Of a DNA stretch of 64,000 bases, positions 19,793 through 29,289 are shown one piece after another. The translations under genes and the position numbers were made by a program. Under the pieces are notes generated by a model, which ran no database searches, was not told where the DNA came from, and saw nothing but the letters and a program-made list of their open reading frames with translations. Position 1 is the first letter of the stretch. The number at the start of each line of letters is the position of its first letter. The DNA is taken from NCBI RefSeq assembly GCF_002807035.1, contig NZ_NIUC01000003.1, positions 422,762 through 486,761 of the forward strand, written 5' to 3'. Source of the DNA: Algoriphagus formosus (GTDB lineage: Bacteria > Bacteroidota > Bacteroidia > Cytophagales > Cyclobacteriaceae).

Positions 19793-21013
19793 ATGAACAT
19801 ACCAACACTTACCTTCCTGCTACAGGAAAAAAAGATTAAAAAGGATGGGAAGGCACCGATCTATCTAAGAATCACCATCAATGGTACCCGATCGGAAGTA
19901 TCTACCAAGATAGCTGTCCCACCCTCTAAATGGGATTCCAAGAAGGAATTGATCCGAGGGAAAGAGCCAATAACAATCAGGTTGAACCAGCAATTACAAG
20001 ACTTTAAATTAAAAGTCTATGAAGTATTAGAGCAGGTCAAAATCCAGCGCTACGATATTACTGCCAATAACTTGAAACTTGGATTGTCTGGGAAGCTTTT
20101 CCAAAGCCATTCTGTTGTTCAGGTATACAAACTTTTTATTGAAAATTTAGAAAGCCGACTTGGAACAGATTACTCTGCAGCTTCTTTGGAAATCAACAAA
20201 ACTACTTTTGACCATTTGGTCGAGTTCTTAAAACTCGAAGGTAAGGCTCAGCTAAACCTGGAAGAATTTAATAACCAACACTTTTTGAGGTTTGAGCAAT
20301 TTCTGAAGAAGAAAAAGCAAAATCAACACAATACAGTCTGTAAAAAAATCGAACGGGTAAAGGCTATGCTTAAGTGGGCATATAATATGGATTACTGTGA
20401 AAAGGACTTGAGCAAAAAGTACAAGACCAAAAAGCAGAAGAAGGAAATCATTTTTCTTACTCAGGAAGAGATTAATCGGCTTCAGTCGATTAGGACTGTG
20501 GAGCGATTAGAAATCATCAGGGATGCATTTTTATTTATGTGTTACACCGGGTTAGCCTTTAATGAGATTCAGAGGCTCAAAGAAGAAAATCTTTCCAAAA
20601 AGATCTCTGGAGGATACGGGATAGTAATGACCCGCCAAAAAACCAATAAAAACATACCGGAGATACCTCTGCTTCCTTTTGCCTTGGAATTGGTTTCGAA
20701 ATATGAAAATCACCCAAAGAGGATAATTGAGAAAAAACTATTTCCTATTCCTGCAAATCAAAATTTCAATGCTTACCTCAAAGAACTGGCTATACTGGCT
20801 AAAATAGAAAAACCAATTACTACACATACGGCAAGAAAAACCTTTGCTACAACTATAGCCCTTAGAAACGGAATGAGCATGGAGGTCGTCAGTAAAGCTT
20901 TAGGACATAGCAATATCCGCATCACTCAAGAGTCTTATGCTGATTTGCAAAATGACAGGATAAGAGAAGAATTTGAAAAATTGGAAATCAACTTAAACAA
21001 AAAAGTATTATGA
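19793..21013 (+). CDS. int: tyrosine-type site-specific integrase
   Basis: A 406-residue recombinase of the Bacteroidetes integrase group. The N-terminal arm-binding domain (IPTLTFLLQEKKIKKDGKAPIYLRI, then STKIAVPPSKWD) is followed by a SAM-like core-binding domain (about 105-215) and the catalytic domain. Catalytic residues seen are His345 and Arg348 in HTARKTF, His372 in LGHSN and nucleophile Tyr382 in SYADL. The usual Arg I is replaced in CYTGLAFNEIQRL (Ala), as reported for IntDOT-like enzymes. It probably integrates the island at tRNA-Ser. The next gene overlaps its stop by four bases. Confidence 0.92.
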   Translation: MNIPTLTFLLQEKKIKKDGKAPIYLRITINGTRSEVSTKIAVPPSKWDSKKELIRGKEPITIRLNQQLQDFKLKVYEVLEQVKIQRYDITANNLKLGLSGKLFQSHSVVQVYKLFIENLESRLGTDYSAASLEINKTTFDHLVEFLKLEGKAQLNLEEFNNQHFLRFEQFLKKKKQNQHNTVCKKIERVKAMLKWAYNMDYCEKDLSKKYKTKKQKKEIIFLTQEEINRLQSIRTVERLEIIRDAFLFMCYTGLAFNEIQRLKEENLSKKISGGYGIVMTRQKTNKNIPEIPLLPFALELVSKYENHPKRIIEKKLFPIPANQNFNAYLKELAILAKIEKPITTHTARKTFATTIALRNGMSMEVVSKALGHSNIRITQESYADLQNDRIREEFEKLEINLNKKVL

Positions 21014-21540
21014 AAAATAATTCATTTACTGTCTTCAGAGGAGAATTGTCAATAGCTGGTATCGCTAAACCTGTTAAACTTTGGTGGACAAAAGAACAAA
21101 TCATGGACTGGGTAAAAAATAAATCCAAATACTTGGATCAAGATTTTCTTCGAATTAAAACAACTCCATATTCGATGATAGAGGTTAATTCCAGAGATTT
21201 CGAAAAAATTGACTTAATCGATGAAAGGTGTAATGCAGACTCATTCATAGTTAGGGAAAGTACCCTTTGGTTCCAATTTTATAAGGCGAATCGTATTCCT
21301 GTTCCTCTTGGGACAATGAACGACGAATATGACTATCCTTGCGTTCTTTTAGGATTTAATCAAACCTTCACTGGTGACATCAACTATTTTGATTACACTG
21401 GTTATTTTAATTTTAAATTTTTGGAAGAAGATAAAATGGACATCTTGGAATTCTTGAGTCACCCTGAAGAATTCCGATATTCTGGTTTTAATTTAGAGGA
21501 TTTGACAGTTGCAGAATATTCAGTCCCTCCAAAGCTTTGA
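21010..21540 (+). CDS. hypothetical protein coupled to integrase
   Basis: An unrecognised 176-residue protein with no signal peptide or membrane segment. It starts in an ATGA overlap with the integrase stop, so it is almost certainly cotranslated with it. It is mixed alpha/beta in character, with several aromatic-rich stretches (KPVKLWWTKEQIMDWV, FDYTGYFNFKF). The position suggests an accessory of the mobile element, but no known excisionase motif is seen. Confidence 0.65.
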   Translation: MKNNSFTVFRGELSIAGIAKPVKLWWTKEQIMDWVKNKSKYLDQDFLRIKTTPYSMIEVNSRDFEKIDLIDERCNADSFIVRESTLWFQFYKANRIPVPLGTMNDEYDYPCVLLGFNQTFTGDINYFDYTGYFNFKFLEEDKMDILEFLSHPEEFRYSGFNLEDLTVAEYSVPPKL

Positions 21541-21576
21541 TCTTTGATATAGGTCTGTTTTTTTTGAAGAAAAAAA

Positions 21577-22500
21577 ATGACCCATTACAATAAAGCTTTA
21601 ATTTCTCTTCAGAGTTTTGAGGAATCCAGAAATTTGGATATCTCATTACATTACAAAAAAAGTGAGTTTATAGAAGATTGGCTAAAGGAAAGTGACCGTG
21701 TTTGGGTAAAAGACCTGGACTTTCTTTTAGCCTCTTCTGAAGATCTTGTTTCAGTAATTTTAGAGGAACTTGATTTTTTTAAAGACAAGCTTCAAAATTA
21801 TCCTTGGAAGTCGGGGTTAGACATCAATAAGAAAACGATTTCTGATGAAATAGGCATTCTAAATGAAGAGACGTGGACTTATCCCATTCAGCGGATTGAT
21901 ATCTTTGGTCAAGATTGGAAAATTGAGGATTCTAACTGCAATAATTTTTTTGACCTTTTCATTGGACACCAAAAGCAATTAGAGAAAGTCATCATTTTTA
22001 AAGAAGAACTGGTGATAAACCTGAAATACTACAAAGAAAAAGAAGGGACACCGCCATTTAAGCCTAATTATTCCAATATCAATAAAATCCCAACTTGGGG
22101 ATCTATAAATAAGACGGCAGGTATTTTTGGACTTTTAATTAAACATAAATTTCTTTTGGCTAATGAGGATTTTGATCATGTGTTCTATGAAAAATATGGC
22201 GATGAAATTTCTAAAGAATTAAAATCAAAAGCCATATCAAAGGAAAAATTTGCTGAAATAATCTCGAATACATTTTACAATGTTAAAATTAAAGATAAGA
22301 AAGTTGTAGAAACTAAAATTAATAGTGGCACAATCAAAAGTAAGCTAAAGGAAAGAATATTAGAAGAGGTGAATGATTCTGATTTAGAAGGGCTTATCAT
22401 TGATTTAACTGAAATGATAGAAGAATTTGAAGAAATGAAAAAATTCCTTCAAGAGAAGAAGAAAGGCAAAATGAAAAATAAAAGATTAAATAAATCTTAA
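21577..22500 (+). CDS. hypothetical protein, island-associated
   Basis: A 307-residue soluble protein that I do not recognise. The first half is rich in aromatic and acidic residues, and the last third is charged helix, probably coiled coil (LIIDLTEMIEEFEEMKKF) ending in a basic tail. It lies 36 bases after the previous gene with a purine-rich stretch before the ATG. The combination of integrase and two unknown genes may form one transcript. Nothing in it indicates an enzymatic role. Confidence 0.6.
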   Translation: MTHYNKALISLQSFEESRNLDISLHYKKSEFIEDWLKESDRVWVKDLDFLLASSEDLVSVILEELDFFKDKLQNYPWKSGLDINKKTISDEIGILNEETWTYPIQRIDIFGQDWKIEDSNCNNFFDLFIGHQKQLEKVIIFKEELVINLKYYKEKEGTPPFKPNYSNINKIPTWGSINKTAGIFGLLIKHKFLLANEDFDHVFYEKYGDEISKELKSKAISKEKFAEIISNTFYNVKIKDKKVVETKINSGTIKSKLKERILEEVNDSDLEGLIIDLTEMIEEFEEMKKFLQEKKKGKMKNKRLNKS

Positions 22501-22534
22501 GGATTAAGTAAAAGTAAAAAAACTTCATTCTTTA

Positions 22535-22543
22535 AATGAGCCA
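22535..22543 (+). repeat. target-site duplication, left copy
   Basis: AATGAGCCA here and at 23833-23841 flank the IS256-family element directly. Nine bases is the usual duplication length for this family. Confidence 0.6.
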
Positions 22544-23832
22544 GGAGTATTCATTATACTGTGTCAGTCTGGTTAAAACGTTCATCAAAGTAAGCGATTA
22601 GATCTTTTCGAATAGACGGCCAAGCGAATATACTTCCTTGCTATTTGGTCTGGGCATTCATTGTAGCCAGATAAATTTGTTTTAGGATAGCATTTTCTGA
22701 ACTGAAAGCCCCTTTGGTTTTGGTGACTTTCCTGACCATTCGATGGTAACTTTCGATTGGGTTGGTGGTATAAATCAACCTTCTTAGCTGGGGAGGATAT
22801 TTATAGAAGTTGGTCAATCTTTCCCAGTTTCGATGCCAGGATCTGAAAACCACTTTGTATTTGCTTCCCCAGATGGACTCAGCCTCCTCAAGCAGGTGAA
22901 AGGCCAGCTTTTCATTGTCTGCTTTATAAATTTTTTTTAGGTCGCTTACCATAGGTTTCATGTCCTTTTCACTGATACATTTCATGGAGTTGCGCGTTTG
23001 ATGGACCAAGCAAAGTTGGACATCAGTTTGTGGAAAAACATCCTCTATAGCATCTGCAAAGCGATTTAAATTATCGATACAGGCTATCAGAATTTCTTCA
23101 ATGCCCTCTGTTTGAATTCGTGGAGTACTTGACGCCAGAATTTACTGGATTCATGATCGCCAAAATAAACCCCGACCACCTCCTTTTCTCCCCGGGTAGT
23201 CATTCCCAGAATGGAGTAAACAGCCTTGGTTCTTACTGCTCCATCTTCTCTGACTTTGAAATGCATGGCATCCAACCAGATGACTGGATATAAACTCTCC
23301 AACGGGCGGTTTTGCCAGGCGAGAATCTATGGGAAAATTCTGTCAGTAATAGCAGTCAGGGTCCCTTCTGAAACCTCTATACCATACATCTCCCCGACAT
23401 GGCTCTGGATGTCACGGTAACTCATCCCCCCCACCGAATAAGGCAATGATCTGCTGATCTATATCCGAACTGATCTTATGCTGACGTTTGCCTACAATCT
23501 GCGGCTCAAAACTGGAATTGCGGTCACGGGGAGCCAAAACTTCAAAGCCGCCCAGCGAGCTTTGAAGGTTTTTGGCTCCATATCCATTCCGCCTATTCCT
23601 ATTCATTTTTTGGGTTTCATAGAGATGATCATCCAGCTCTCCTTCAAGGTCAGATTCTATAATCATCTTCAACAATGGGGTAAAAACTCCGTCTTTACCC
23701 GCCAAAGGCTTGCCTGAACGGAGTGCATCTCCCGCCTGTTTGGCAAAAGCCTTGAAGTCAAACTTTTCTTTGTCATCTTTCATAATCAAAATTTAGTAAG
23801 TTAAATTTTGACACAGTTAATTGAACAGTCTC
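22544..23832 (-). mobile_element. decayed IS256-family insertion sequence
   Basis: About 1,289 bp between 9-bp direct repeats. The ends are imperfect inverted repeats: the left begins GGAGTATTCATTATACTGTG and the right, read inward, begins GAGACTGTTCAATTAACTGT, both continuing into GTCA. The single transposase frame inside is broken several times, so the copy cannot move by itself. It splits the intergenic space between the integrase cluster and the replication-like genes. Confidence 0.75.
22554..23789 (-). pseudogene. IS256-family transposase, multiply disrupted
   Basis: Reads as a mutator-type transposase, with the N-terminal part containing DDHLYETQKMNRNRRNGYGAKN, then LYPVIWLDAMHFKVREDG with the first catalytic Asp, and LIYTTNPIESYHRMVRKVTK near the end. 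The frame is lost at a G run near 23425, stopped by TAG at 23327-23329, shifted again near 23100, and stopped by TAG at 22641-22643. Beyond that stop the same frame continues to a TAA at 22554. A full-length copy would be about 410 residues, the family norm. Confidence 0.85.
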
Positions 23833-23841
23833 AATGAGCCA
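23833..23841 (+). repeat. target-site duplication, right copy
   Basis: Second copy of AATGAGCCA. The nine bases after it (TATTCATTA) also occur in the left end of the IS at 22549-22557, so the exact junction is ambiguous by a few bases. Confidence 0.55.
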
Positions 23842-24016
23842 TATTCATTAAAATTGAAATGTACCTCTTTTTTTTGCTGTGATTTTCAGCCCTTTTTTTT
23901 CTATGAGTTAGCTATTGATTATCAGAAACTTAATTAATAACCAATTTAACCACCAATTATTCTCGAAATAAGTAAACCGTATATTTTTCATTTGCATCAT
24001 AATTAAATCAAATATT

Positions 24017-24292
24017 ATGATGAATCAATTCATTCTGATCGAAAGCGAAAAGCTTGATCAAATTCAGGCCAAATTAATCCAAATCGAGAAGGTACTTCAA
24101 GAAAAAAGTACGGAAGGTCTACCAATCCTATTGCGAACCTCGGAGGTAAAAAAGATCCTCAAAATCAAAGACAGTACTCTTGCAACTTTAAGAAGTAATG
24201 GGACGCTTCCTTTTTCAAAAGTTGCAGGTACAATCTACTACAAACTGGAAGATATTAATTCACTTGTGGAAGAAAACTATTCAGGAAGATGA
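24017..24292 (+). CDS. helix-turn-helix (excisionase-like) DNA-binding protein
   Basis: A 91-residue protein with an N-terminal helical segment (ESEKLDQIQAKLIQIEKVLQE) and a MerR/HTH_17-type winged helix at about 38-88 (LLRTSEVKKILKIKDSTLATLRSNG followed by a hairpin). This architecture is common in Bacteroidota mobile elements, as the excisionase or regulator ahead of replication genes. It overlaps the next gene by four bases (ATGA). Its DNA target is unknown. Confidence 0.75.
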   Translation: MMNQFILIESEKLDQIQAKLIQIEKVLQEKSTEGLPILLRTSEVKKILKIKDSTLATLRSNGTLPFSKVAGTIYYKLEDINSLVEENYSGR

Positions 24293-24582
24293 GAGGAAAG
24301 CTATCAGAGGAGATCTCTCGGAATTCTCTTAGGGTATTTGAACACTTTCTTGCGAGCAAATACCCAAAAGGGAAGCTGATTCCAGGAAAAAACATTTCAA
24401 ACCCATTTCTATCCCATTTGCAGAGAACGCCTTCCTTCAATGTATTCAAAGCTAAGGATGGTAGTTATTTATTTAATGACTATGCTACAGGAGATAGGGG
24501 TTCAGTTATCACTTTCGTGATGAGGATAAAGAATACAAACTATCAGGACGCGGTAAAAACTATAATTGATATTCTAAAATGA
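24289..24582 (+). CDS. small primase-like (CHC2-type) domain protein without zinc ligands
   Basis: A 97-residue protein resembling the N-terminal CHC2 domain of DnaG-type primases, with the sequence pattern NPFLSHLQRTPSFNVF, LFNDYATGDRGSVITFVM and a C-terminal helix. The cysteines and histidine that bind zinc in true CHC2 domains are absent. It is sandwiched by ATGA overlaps between the HTH gene and the Toprim/ATPase gene, so the three are one translational unit. It likely assists primer synthesis or DNA binding for the element; this is inference. Confidence 0.65.
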   Translation: MRGKLSEEISRNSLRVFEHFLASKYPKGKLIPGKNISNPFLSHLQRTPSFNVFKAKDGSYLFNDYATGDRGSVITFVMRIKNTNYQDAVKTIIDILK

Positions 24583-26147
24583 AAATTGACATTAGACAAG
24601 AGGTATCAGAAGGACAATTTCAGGATTACCATATAGTTGTTGAGACCTTGATCAAATATGGGGTGGAATGTATTAGAACCGAAAAAGATCCAATCCTAAT
24701 ACGCTATCCCTACGGTGATGGAAGATTCAAAGAGCGAAGGCTGGGGTCTTTACCAAAATGGAATTGGAGTGGCAATGCTAAAGGGCCAAAACCTCCTTTT
24801 GGATTTTTGCAACTCCCTTTGCAAGGAGATATTGTCGTATTTACTGGAGGAGAAAAAGATGTGCTTGCATTTGATATGTTTAACATACCTGCTATATCAA
24901 TGCAAAGTGAAAATGCTACAATACCACCAGAATTAATCACAGATTTAAAGAAAAGGTTTAAGCATGTATTGATTTGCTATGATCTCGATGAAACCGGTGC
25001 GAAGGTTTCAAAGAAGTGGGAAAAGATATTTGGTATACCTCGAATTGAACTACCGGATGATTTAAACGGAAAAGATATTTATGACTTTCACTCTCAAGGA
25101 AGAACCAAAGAGGAATTGATGGAACTTATTGATTACTCTATAAAAAATCATGTAGATAACAAGACTTTCATGACGGCCAAAGAAGTATTGGATTCCAATA
25201 GCACTTTGGAATTTATCGTTGAAGGAATTTTGTCAAAATCAAACTTGTGTGCATTGATTGGAGGGTCTGATAGTGGTAAATCTCTTTTTCTACTTCAGTT
25301 CGGTATCAGTTATATTTTGAACAAGCCTTTTCTTGGCTTAACCGTTGTGGGTAATAAGAAAGTGCTATACTTTTCTTTCGAAGATGATTGTAACTCACTC
25401 AAAGGCCGATTAAGAAAAATGCTGAGTTGTTTATCACCAGATTCAAAAAATCAAATTGGCGAAAATCTTCTGTTTGAGTTTGATCCTGAGGATATAGAAC
25501 AAAAAATAGAGAACCATATGGAAGCACACTCTGATACTGGGTTAATAATCATAGATCCACTTACAGAGATATTAAATGGAGCGGACATTAATAGTTCGAC
25601 TTCTATTAGACAGCAAATGCAGGTTCTTAAAAAAGCTTCTACAAAATATGGGGTTGCCGTAATATTCTGTCATCACATTACGAAAACATCTGAAGAGTCT
25701 GGGAAATTGAACAAATCTAATTCCCTAGGAAGTCAAGCTATAGAGGCAAAATCAAGGCTAATGATTGAAATGAAGAAGAGATCCAGTGGAATTCCTTCCT
25801 ACACCGAAATCGGAATCGTTAAAGGCAATGATGTGGATGAACACTATAAATCTTCATCCAGGACCCTTAAAATCCAATTAAATAAAGATACTCTTTGTTT
25901 CGAAAAAATCGAAATTGAAAGCCCAAATTCATTGTCCAAGCGTGAAATTGATTGGGGATTGGTCTTTGGCGAAAACAGAGAAATGAAAGCAAAGGAAATA
26001 CTTAAACGGCTGGAGGCAGAATACGATTTATGTGAACAACATTCCCGAAAATTAATAGAATACCAATTGAGTAGCTTCAAGGTTAGTCATGGAATTTACA
26101 GGCATCCAAAAATTGATAAGGGCAGTGCGAACGGGACAGCAGCCTAA
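24579..26147 (+). CDS. Toprim plus RepA-like ATPase (primase-helicase-like)
   Basis: A 522-residue protein that probably serves element DNA replication. The N-terminal half is Toprim-like (IVVFTGGEKDVLAFDMF and HVLICYDLDETGAK). The C-terminal half is a RecA-fold, RepA-type hexameric ATPase: Walker A GGSDSGKS near residue 230, FSFEDDCNSLKGRL, Walker B GLIIIDPLTEI, and the FCHHITKTSEESGK and SNSLGSQAIEAKSRLMIE stretches typical of RepA helicases. Bacteroidota integrative elements often carry this pairing. It is the last gene of the three-gene unit and is followed by a long hairpin. Confidence 0.8.
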   Translation: MKIDIRQEVSEGQFQDYHIVVETLIKYGVECIRTEKDPILIRYPYGDGRFKERRLGSLPKWNWSGNAKGPKPPFGFLQLPLQGDIVVFTGGEKDVLAFDMFNIPAISMQSENATIPPELITDLKKRFKHVLICYDLDETGAKVSKKWEKIFGIPRIELPDDLNGKDIYDFHSQGRTKEELMELIDYSIKNHVDNKTFMTAKEVLDSNSTLEFIVEGILSKSNLCALIGGSDSGKSLFLLQFGISYILNKPFLGLTVVGNKKVLYFSFEDDCNSLKGRLRKMLSCLSPDSKNQIGENLLFEFDPEDIEQKIENHMEAHSDTGLIIIDPLTEILNGADINSSTSIRQQMQVLKKASTKYGVAVIFCHHITKTSEESGKLNKSNSLGSQAIEAKSRLMIEMKKRSSGIPSYTEIGIVKGNDVDEHYKSSSRTLKIQLNKDTLCFEKIEIESPNSLSKREIDWGLVFGENREMKAKEILKRLEAEYDLCEQHSRKLIEYQLSSFKVSHGIYRHPKIDKGSANGTAA

Positions 26148-26980
26148 AACCAATCAAAACTGGGGAAATTCATCCTTTCTTAGGTTCTGATATTACTGTG
26201 AAATAATAGAAGCTACATTATTGATTTTTAACTACTTGAAAAAAACTAATTCAAGTTTTGAAATCAATTCGAATTTATTTTCCCTCCCCCTCCCTTAGGA
26301 GGGGGAAATGGGAAAATTCAAATTCGATAAACAAAATTCAAATAGAAAGAAAAAAAGATTGAACGTTTAGGAGCTTTTTAAAAGATCAAAGCCTTTCCTA
26401 GTCAATCACGCTTTAATTAAATCGAAAACAATATTCAGAATTGACATGATCTTTTAATAAAATCCGGTCTTTTGCATTGGAACTGATTAATACTTTTTTA
26501 AACCTTTTCTATAAAATTATCTGGGCGATATGCCTTAGCTCCATCACACAGAAACGTTCGTGAATTAGTCAATACTCTGAGTATTTTAGGTGCCTAATTC
26601 TGTCATTTTCTATTTTCTTTAGGAGCAAGTCAATTAATAGTTATCCATCACTAACCCCCTGGTAAGACCTCATTAAAAAAATGGACTAAAGCCAAGGATT
26701 AGCAGAAAAAGAAAATACAATATCCCACCCGAAATAATAAGGCCCCCCATGCCCTTTTTCTTGGATGTAAAGGCTGAACGGGAGAGCATGGATCAGTATA
26801 CCCCCCTATGGTTTGGAAATGGGAATTAATACCCGAAAAAGTGATTTGTCTGATTTTAGTTGAATTTCAAAAAAGGAAATTGAACCTGAAGGTTCAGATC
26901 TTCAAAAAGCCAGGTTTCTGTTCTCGGTATTTTCTCCAATTTTTCCAGTAAACAATTCCAAACTATACCATTAGAAAATT
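26148..26980. other. long non-coding stretch after the replication genes
   Basis: About 830 bases without a convincing gene. It holds one very strong hairpin (26270-26326) and otherwise AT-rich sequence with scattered repeats of AAATTCAAAT. It could contain an origin or transfer site of the element, but I see no iteron array or known oriT. Confidence 0.4.
26270..26326. repeat. 57-base near-perfect hairpin
   Basis: Inner stem TCCCCCTCC (26285-26293) pairs perfectly with GGAGGGGGA (26298-26306) across a CTTA loop. The stem then continues through TTTTCCC/GGGAAAA and out to CGAATTT/AAATTCG, with small bulges. There is no long T run after it, so it is not an ordinary terminator. Confidence 0.8.
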
Positions 26981-27610
26981 ATGTCGATCAACAACAAAGG
27001 TTTCGAATTAGACTTTGAAGCACCAAATGGAAACTATGTTTTCCTTGACTCTGCAAGGGTTATAAAATGTTATCCGGATTTAAATCTGTCCTGTCTAATA
27101 GTTAGAAAGGGCAATGAGGAGTATCACCTCAGGGCTTATGATCATAAAAATCATGAATACATGATTAAAGACGAAATCAGAGGGATTTTGAATTGTTTCT
27201 TTCCGTCATACTGTGAGCTCATGTCTGAGTCATTAAAGGGGAGCGATACGGATCATGAAAAAAAATCTCTTGGGATTGCTTTGGGTATGAAAGTCTATGC
27301 ATATTACCGAAGTGCAATAATTCATTTCAGAAGTCTCTATACTCATGAGTACAAGGCCTCTGAAAAGTTTAAAGGCAAGTTACCATTAGGTGATCCTGAA
27401 ATGCCAAAAGACCACTTCAATCTTTCTTATGTATTTAGGCATAATTTAAGAGGAGATAAGAAGATTTATCTATTTGATGGCAGTGTATTCCAGCATGAGG
27501 TAATGAAATATCTTGTAGAAACGTATCAGATTATCCATCCAGAACCTGAACCGAGGATTTTCAAGAATAACTTAACCGATGCTTGGGTCTTTAGAGGGAA
27601 GTCAGTTTAG
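26981..27610 (+). CDS. hypothetical protein
   Basis: A 209-residue soluble protein of unknown function, with no motif I recognise. The N-terminal half looks beta-rich and the middle helical (LGIALGMKVYAYYRSAIIHFRSLY). It stands alone with its own terminator whose stem includes the stop codon. The length, good codon use and clean terminator support it as real. Confidence 0.6.
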   Translation: MSINNKGFELDFEAPNGNYVFLDSARVIKCYPDLNLSCLIVRKGNEEYHLRAYDHKNHEYMIKDEIRGILNCFFPSYCELMSESLKGSDTDHEKKSLGIALGMKVYAYYRSAIIHFRSLYTHEYKASEKFKGKLPLGDPEMPKDHFNLSYVFRHNLRGDKKIYLFDGSVFQHEVMKYLVETYQIIHPEPEPRIFKNNLTDAWVFRGKSV

Positions 27611-27626
27611 ACTTCCCTGATTTTTC
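27595..27626 (+). terminator. Rho-independent terminator overlapping the stop codon
   Basis: AGGGAAGTC (27595-27603) pairs with GACTTCCCT (27610-27618), followed by GATTTTT. The TAG stop at 27608-27610 lies at the loop/stem border. Confidence 0.8.
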
Positions 27627-27729
27627 CTGCAGGACCTCTTTGATTAGCAAGTTTCCGGTAGCCAGAGAAGAACTACATCAAAGAAAATGAGATTAGACTA
27701 CAATTGTTCTTTGACTTTACTGGAGAAAC

Positions 27730-29073
27730 CTAAATAGGGTAAAACAGCTTTATGGGGTTCTTTCCTTCAATGATGAAGTGTGCTTCAAGACCATTATCCG
27801 AGTTGTAAACTTCAATACTCTTGATTGAATTGTAGATTTCCAGTGACATAATTATGGTGGGAATAAAATTTCCAATCAAATGGTCTATGGTTGACAATAA
27901 TGGTCGTAGTCCAAGCGAGGGTTCAACACCTTTTTCAAAGATTAGCTCTAAAACTCCATTTTCAAACCTTAACGGTATTTGTGTCTTTTTCTCAAAGTAT
28001 GTAGAAATTTTACTTAGCTCTTTGTCAATGACTTTATAATATGCCATGGTAGGAAGAGAAGGGAAGAAAAGGTAATGCGATCCTAATCTGGATAGTTGAT
28101 GATTTCCTATTGACTTGGTAAGAAACCTTTGAATATCCTTTTGAGTGATTTTTTTTGAGGAAGATTCAAATTCTTCTGTCATTTCTTCAAAATCCAGATG
28201 ACTTTCTTCATTCGCTAACTCATCCAATGATCCAACCAAAATAAATAAGCATTGAGAAAGCTCTATAGTTTCTGGCTCCAATACGTTCATCATCATTTCA
28301 TCTAAAAATGCCTTTATTTGATCACCATCCATGGTTCGTATCTTGGAAAGGAATTCGTGATAGGAGTGGCAATCGTGTAGCTTTGAGTTATAAAGAGTTT
28401 TGGCCTCATAACGGGAGAAAATAAATTGCGGCGGTTGGTCTTCAGCGATATTTGCAAGTTGAAAGCTTTTGGGTTTGGCTTCTGTTGGAATCTGCTTTTC
28501 AATGAAGAAGTCTTTACAGGCATCTGAAACCAAGCCTTTTTCGATCAAAATACCTTTCTTGAACCAATACATAAACTCATCATAGACTTCTCTAATTTTC
28601 CTGTAGCCAATTTCAGAGTATTGCAAAGTCAATTTGCCATCATCAAAAATTCTCCAAATAGGACTTTTTGATGATGGAGATTCAAAGGGTGGGGGAGTCT
28701 GGTTCTTCAAAAAGTAATGAAAGTTATCTATTAAAAATATTCCTCGAACAGGCTGACTTATCGTTGCTAAGCTTTTGATTGTTGAAATCAAATCAGAATG
28801 GATATTGCTTTGCCTTGCGTCGAATTCAAAAAAGCACTTTTTCATTTCAAGCATGTTGACAAGTTCTCGGGCAAAAGTTGTCTTACCCACACCAGTCATA
28901 CCCCAAAGGTTGATGATAGTTGGCTTAGCCTTGCTTTCTGGTAAACAATACCACGATTGAAGCCGATTGATAAACTCTCTTGGAATGTTCCTGGACCATG
29001 GAAACTCTTCAGCAAGTTTGTATCTGATTTCAGTTAATTGACCAGTTTTTTTTGTCATCTCATTTTTCTTCAT
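27730..29073 (-). CDS. ClpB-like AAA+ ATPase of unknown system
   Basis: A 447-residue AAA+ protein with one ATPase domain. Walker A is NLWGMTGVGKTTFA near residue 57 and a Walker B-like GIFLIDNFHYF follows near 112. The C-terminal part resembles the D2-small domain of ClpA/ClpB, with RLGSHYLFFPSL, the helix VIDKELSKI and the GVEPSLGLRPLLSTID pattern corresponding to the GYDPxYGARPL motif of Clp proteins. There is no Clp N-domain, M-domain or protease-docking loop. It is divergent from a small unknown gene and near a P-loop-less relative at 30523-31509. Substrate and pathway are unknown. Confidence 0.7.
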   Translation of the reverse strand: MKKNEMTKKTGQLTEIRYKLAEEFPWSRNIPREFINRLQSWYCLPESKAKPTIINLWGMTGVGKTTFARELVNMLEMKKCFFEFDARQSNIHSDLISTIKSLATISQPVRGIFLIDNFHYFLKNQTPPPFESPSSKSPIWRIFDDGKLTLQYSEIGYRKIREVYDEFMYWFKKGILIEKGLVSDACKDFFIEKQIPTEAKPKSFQLANIAEDQPPQFIFSRYEAKTLYNSKLHDCHSYHEFLSKIRTMDGDQIKAFLDEMMMNVLEPETIELSQCLFILVGSLDELANEESHLDFEEMTEEFESSSKKITQKDIQRFLTKSIGNHQLSRLGSHYLFFPSLPTMAYYKVIDKELSKISTYFEKKTQIPLRFENGVLELIFEKGVEPSLGLRPLLSTIDHLIGNFIPTIIMSLEIYNSIKSIEVYNSDNGLEAHFIIEGKNPIKLFYPI

Positions 29074-29289
29074 GGCGATCTCATTTAAACCGTTTCATTT
29101 AAAGAAAGCCGAATCATTTTGCTAATTGCTATGAGTTGCTCAAAATTTTTTAGGGTTTATTTTTAATCTCAACGGGACACTAATTGTCGTATACAGATTG
29201 GAGAAAAGAATAAATTATCAAAATGAATTTTGTATGATTGAAACAATTGATTCTATCAGATTCTTTCTTCTTTCGAACCCAAACTCACC

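Noticed and set aside
22535..22557. TATTCATTA as the IS target duplication
   Set aside because: AATGAGCCA leaves better-matched terminal inverted repeats, though the alternative cannot be excluded.
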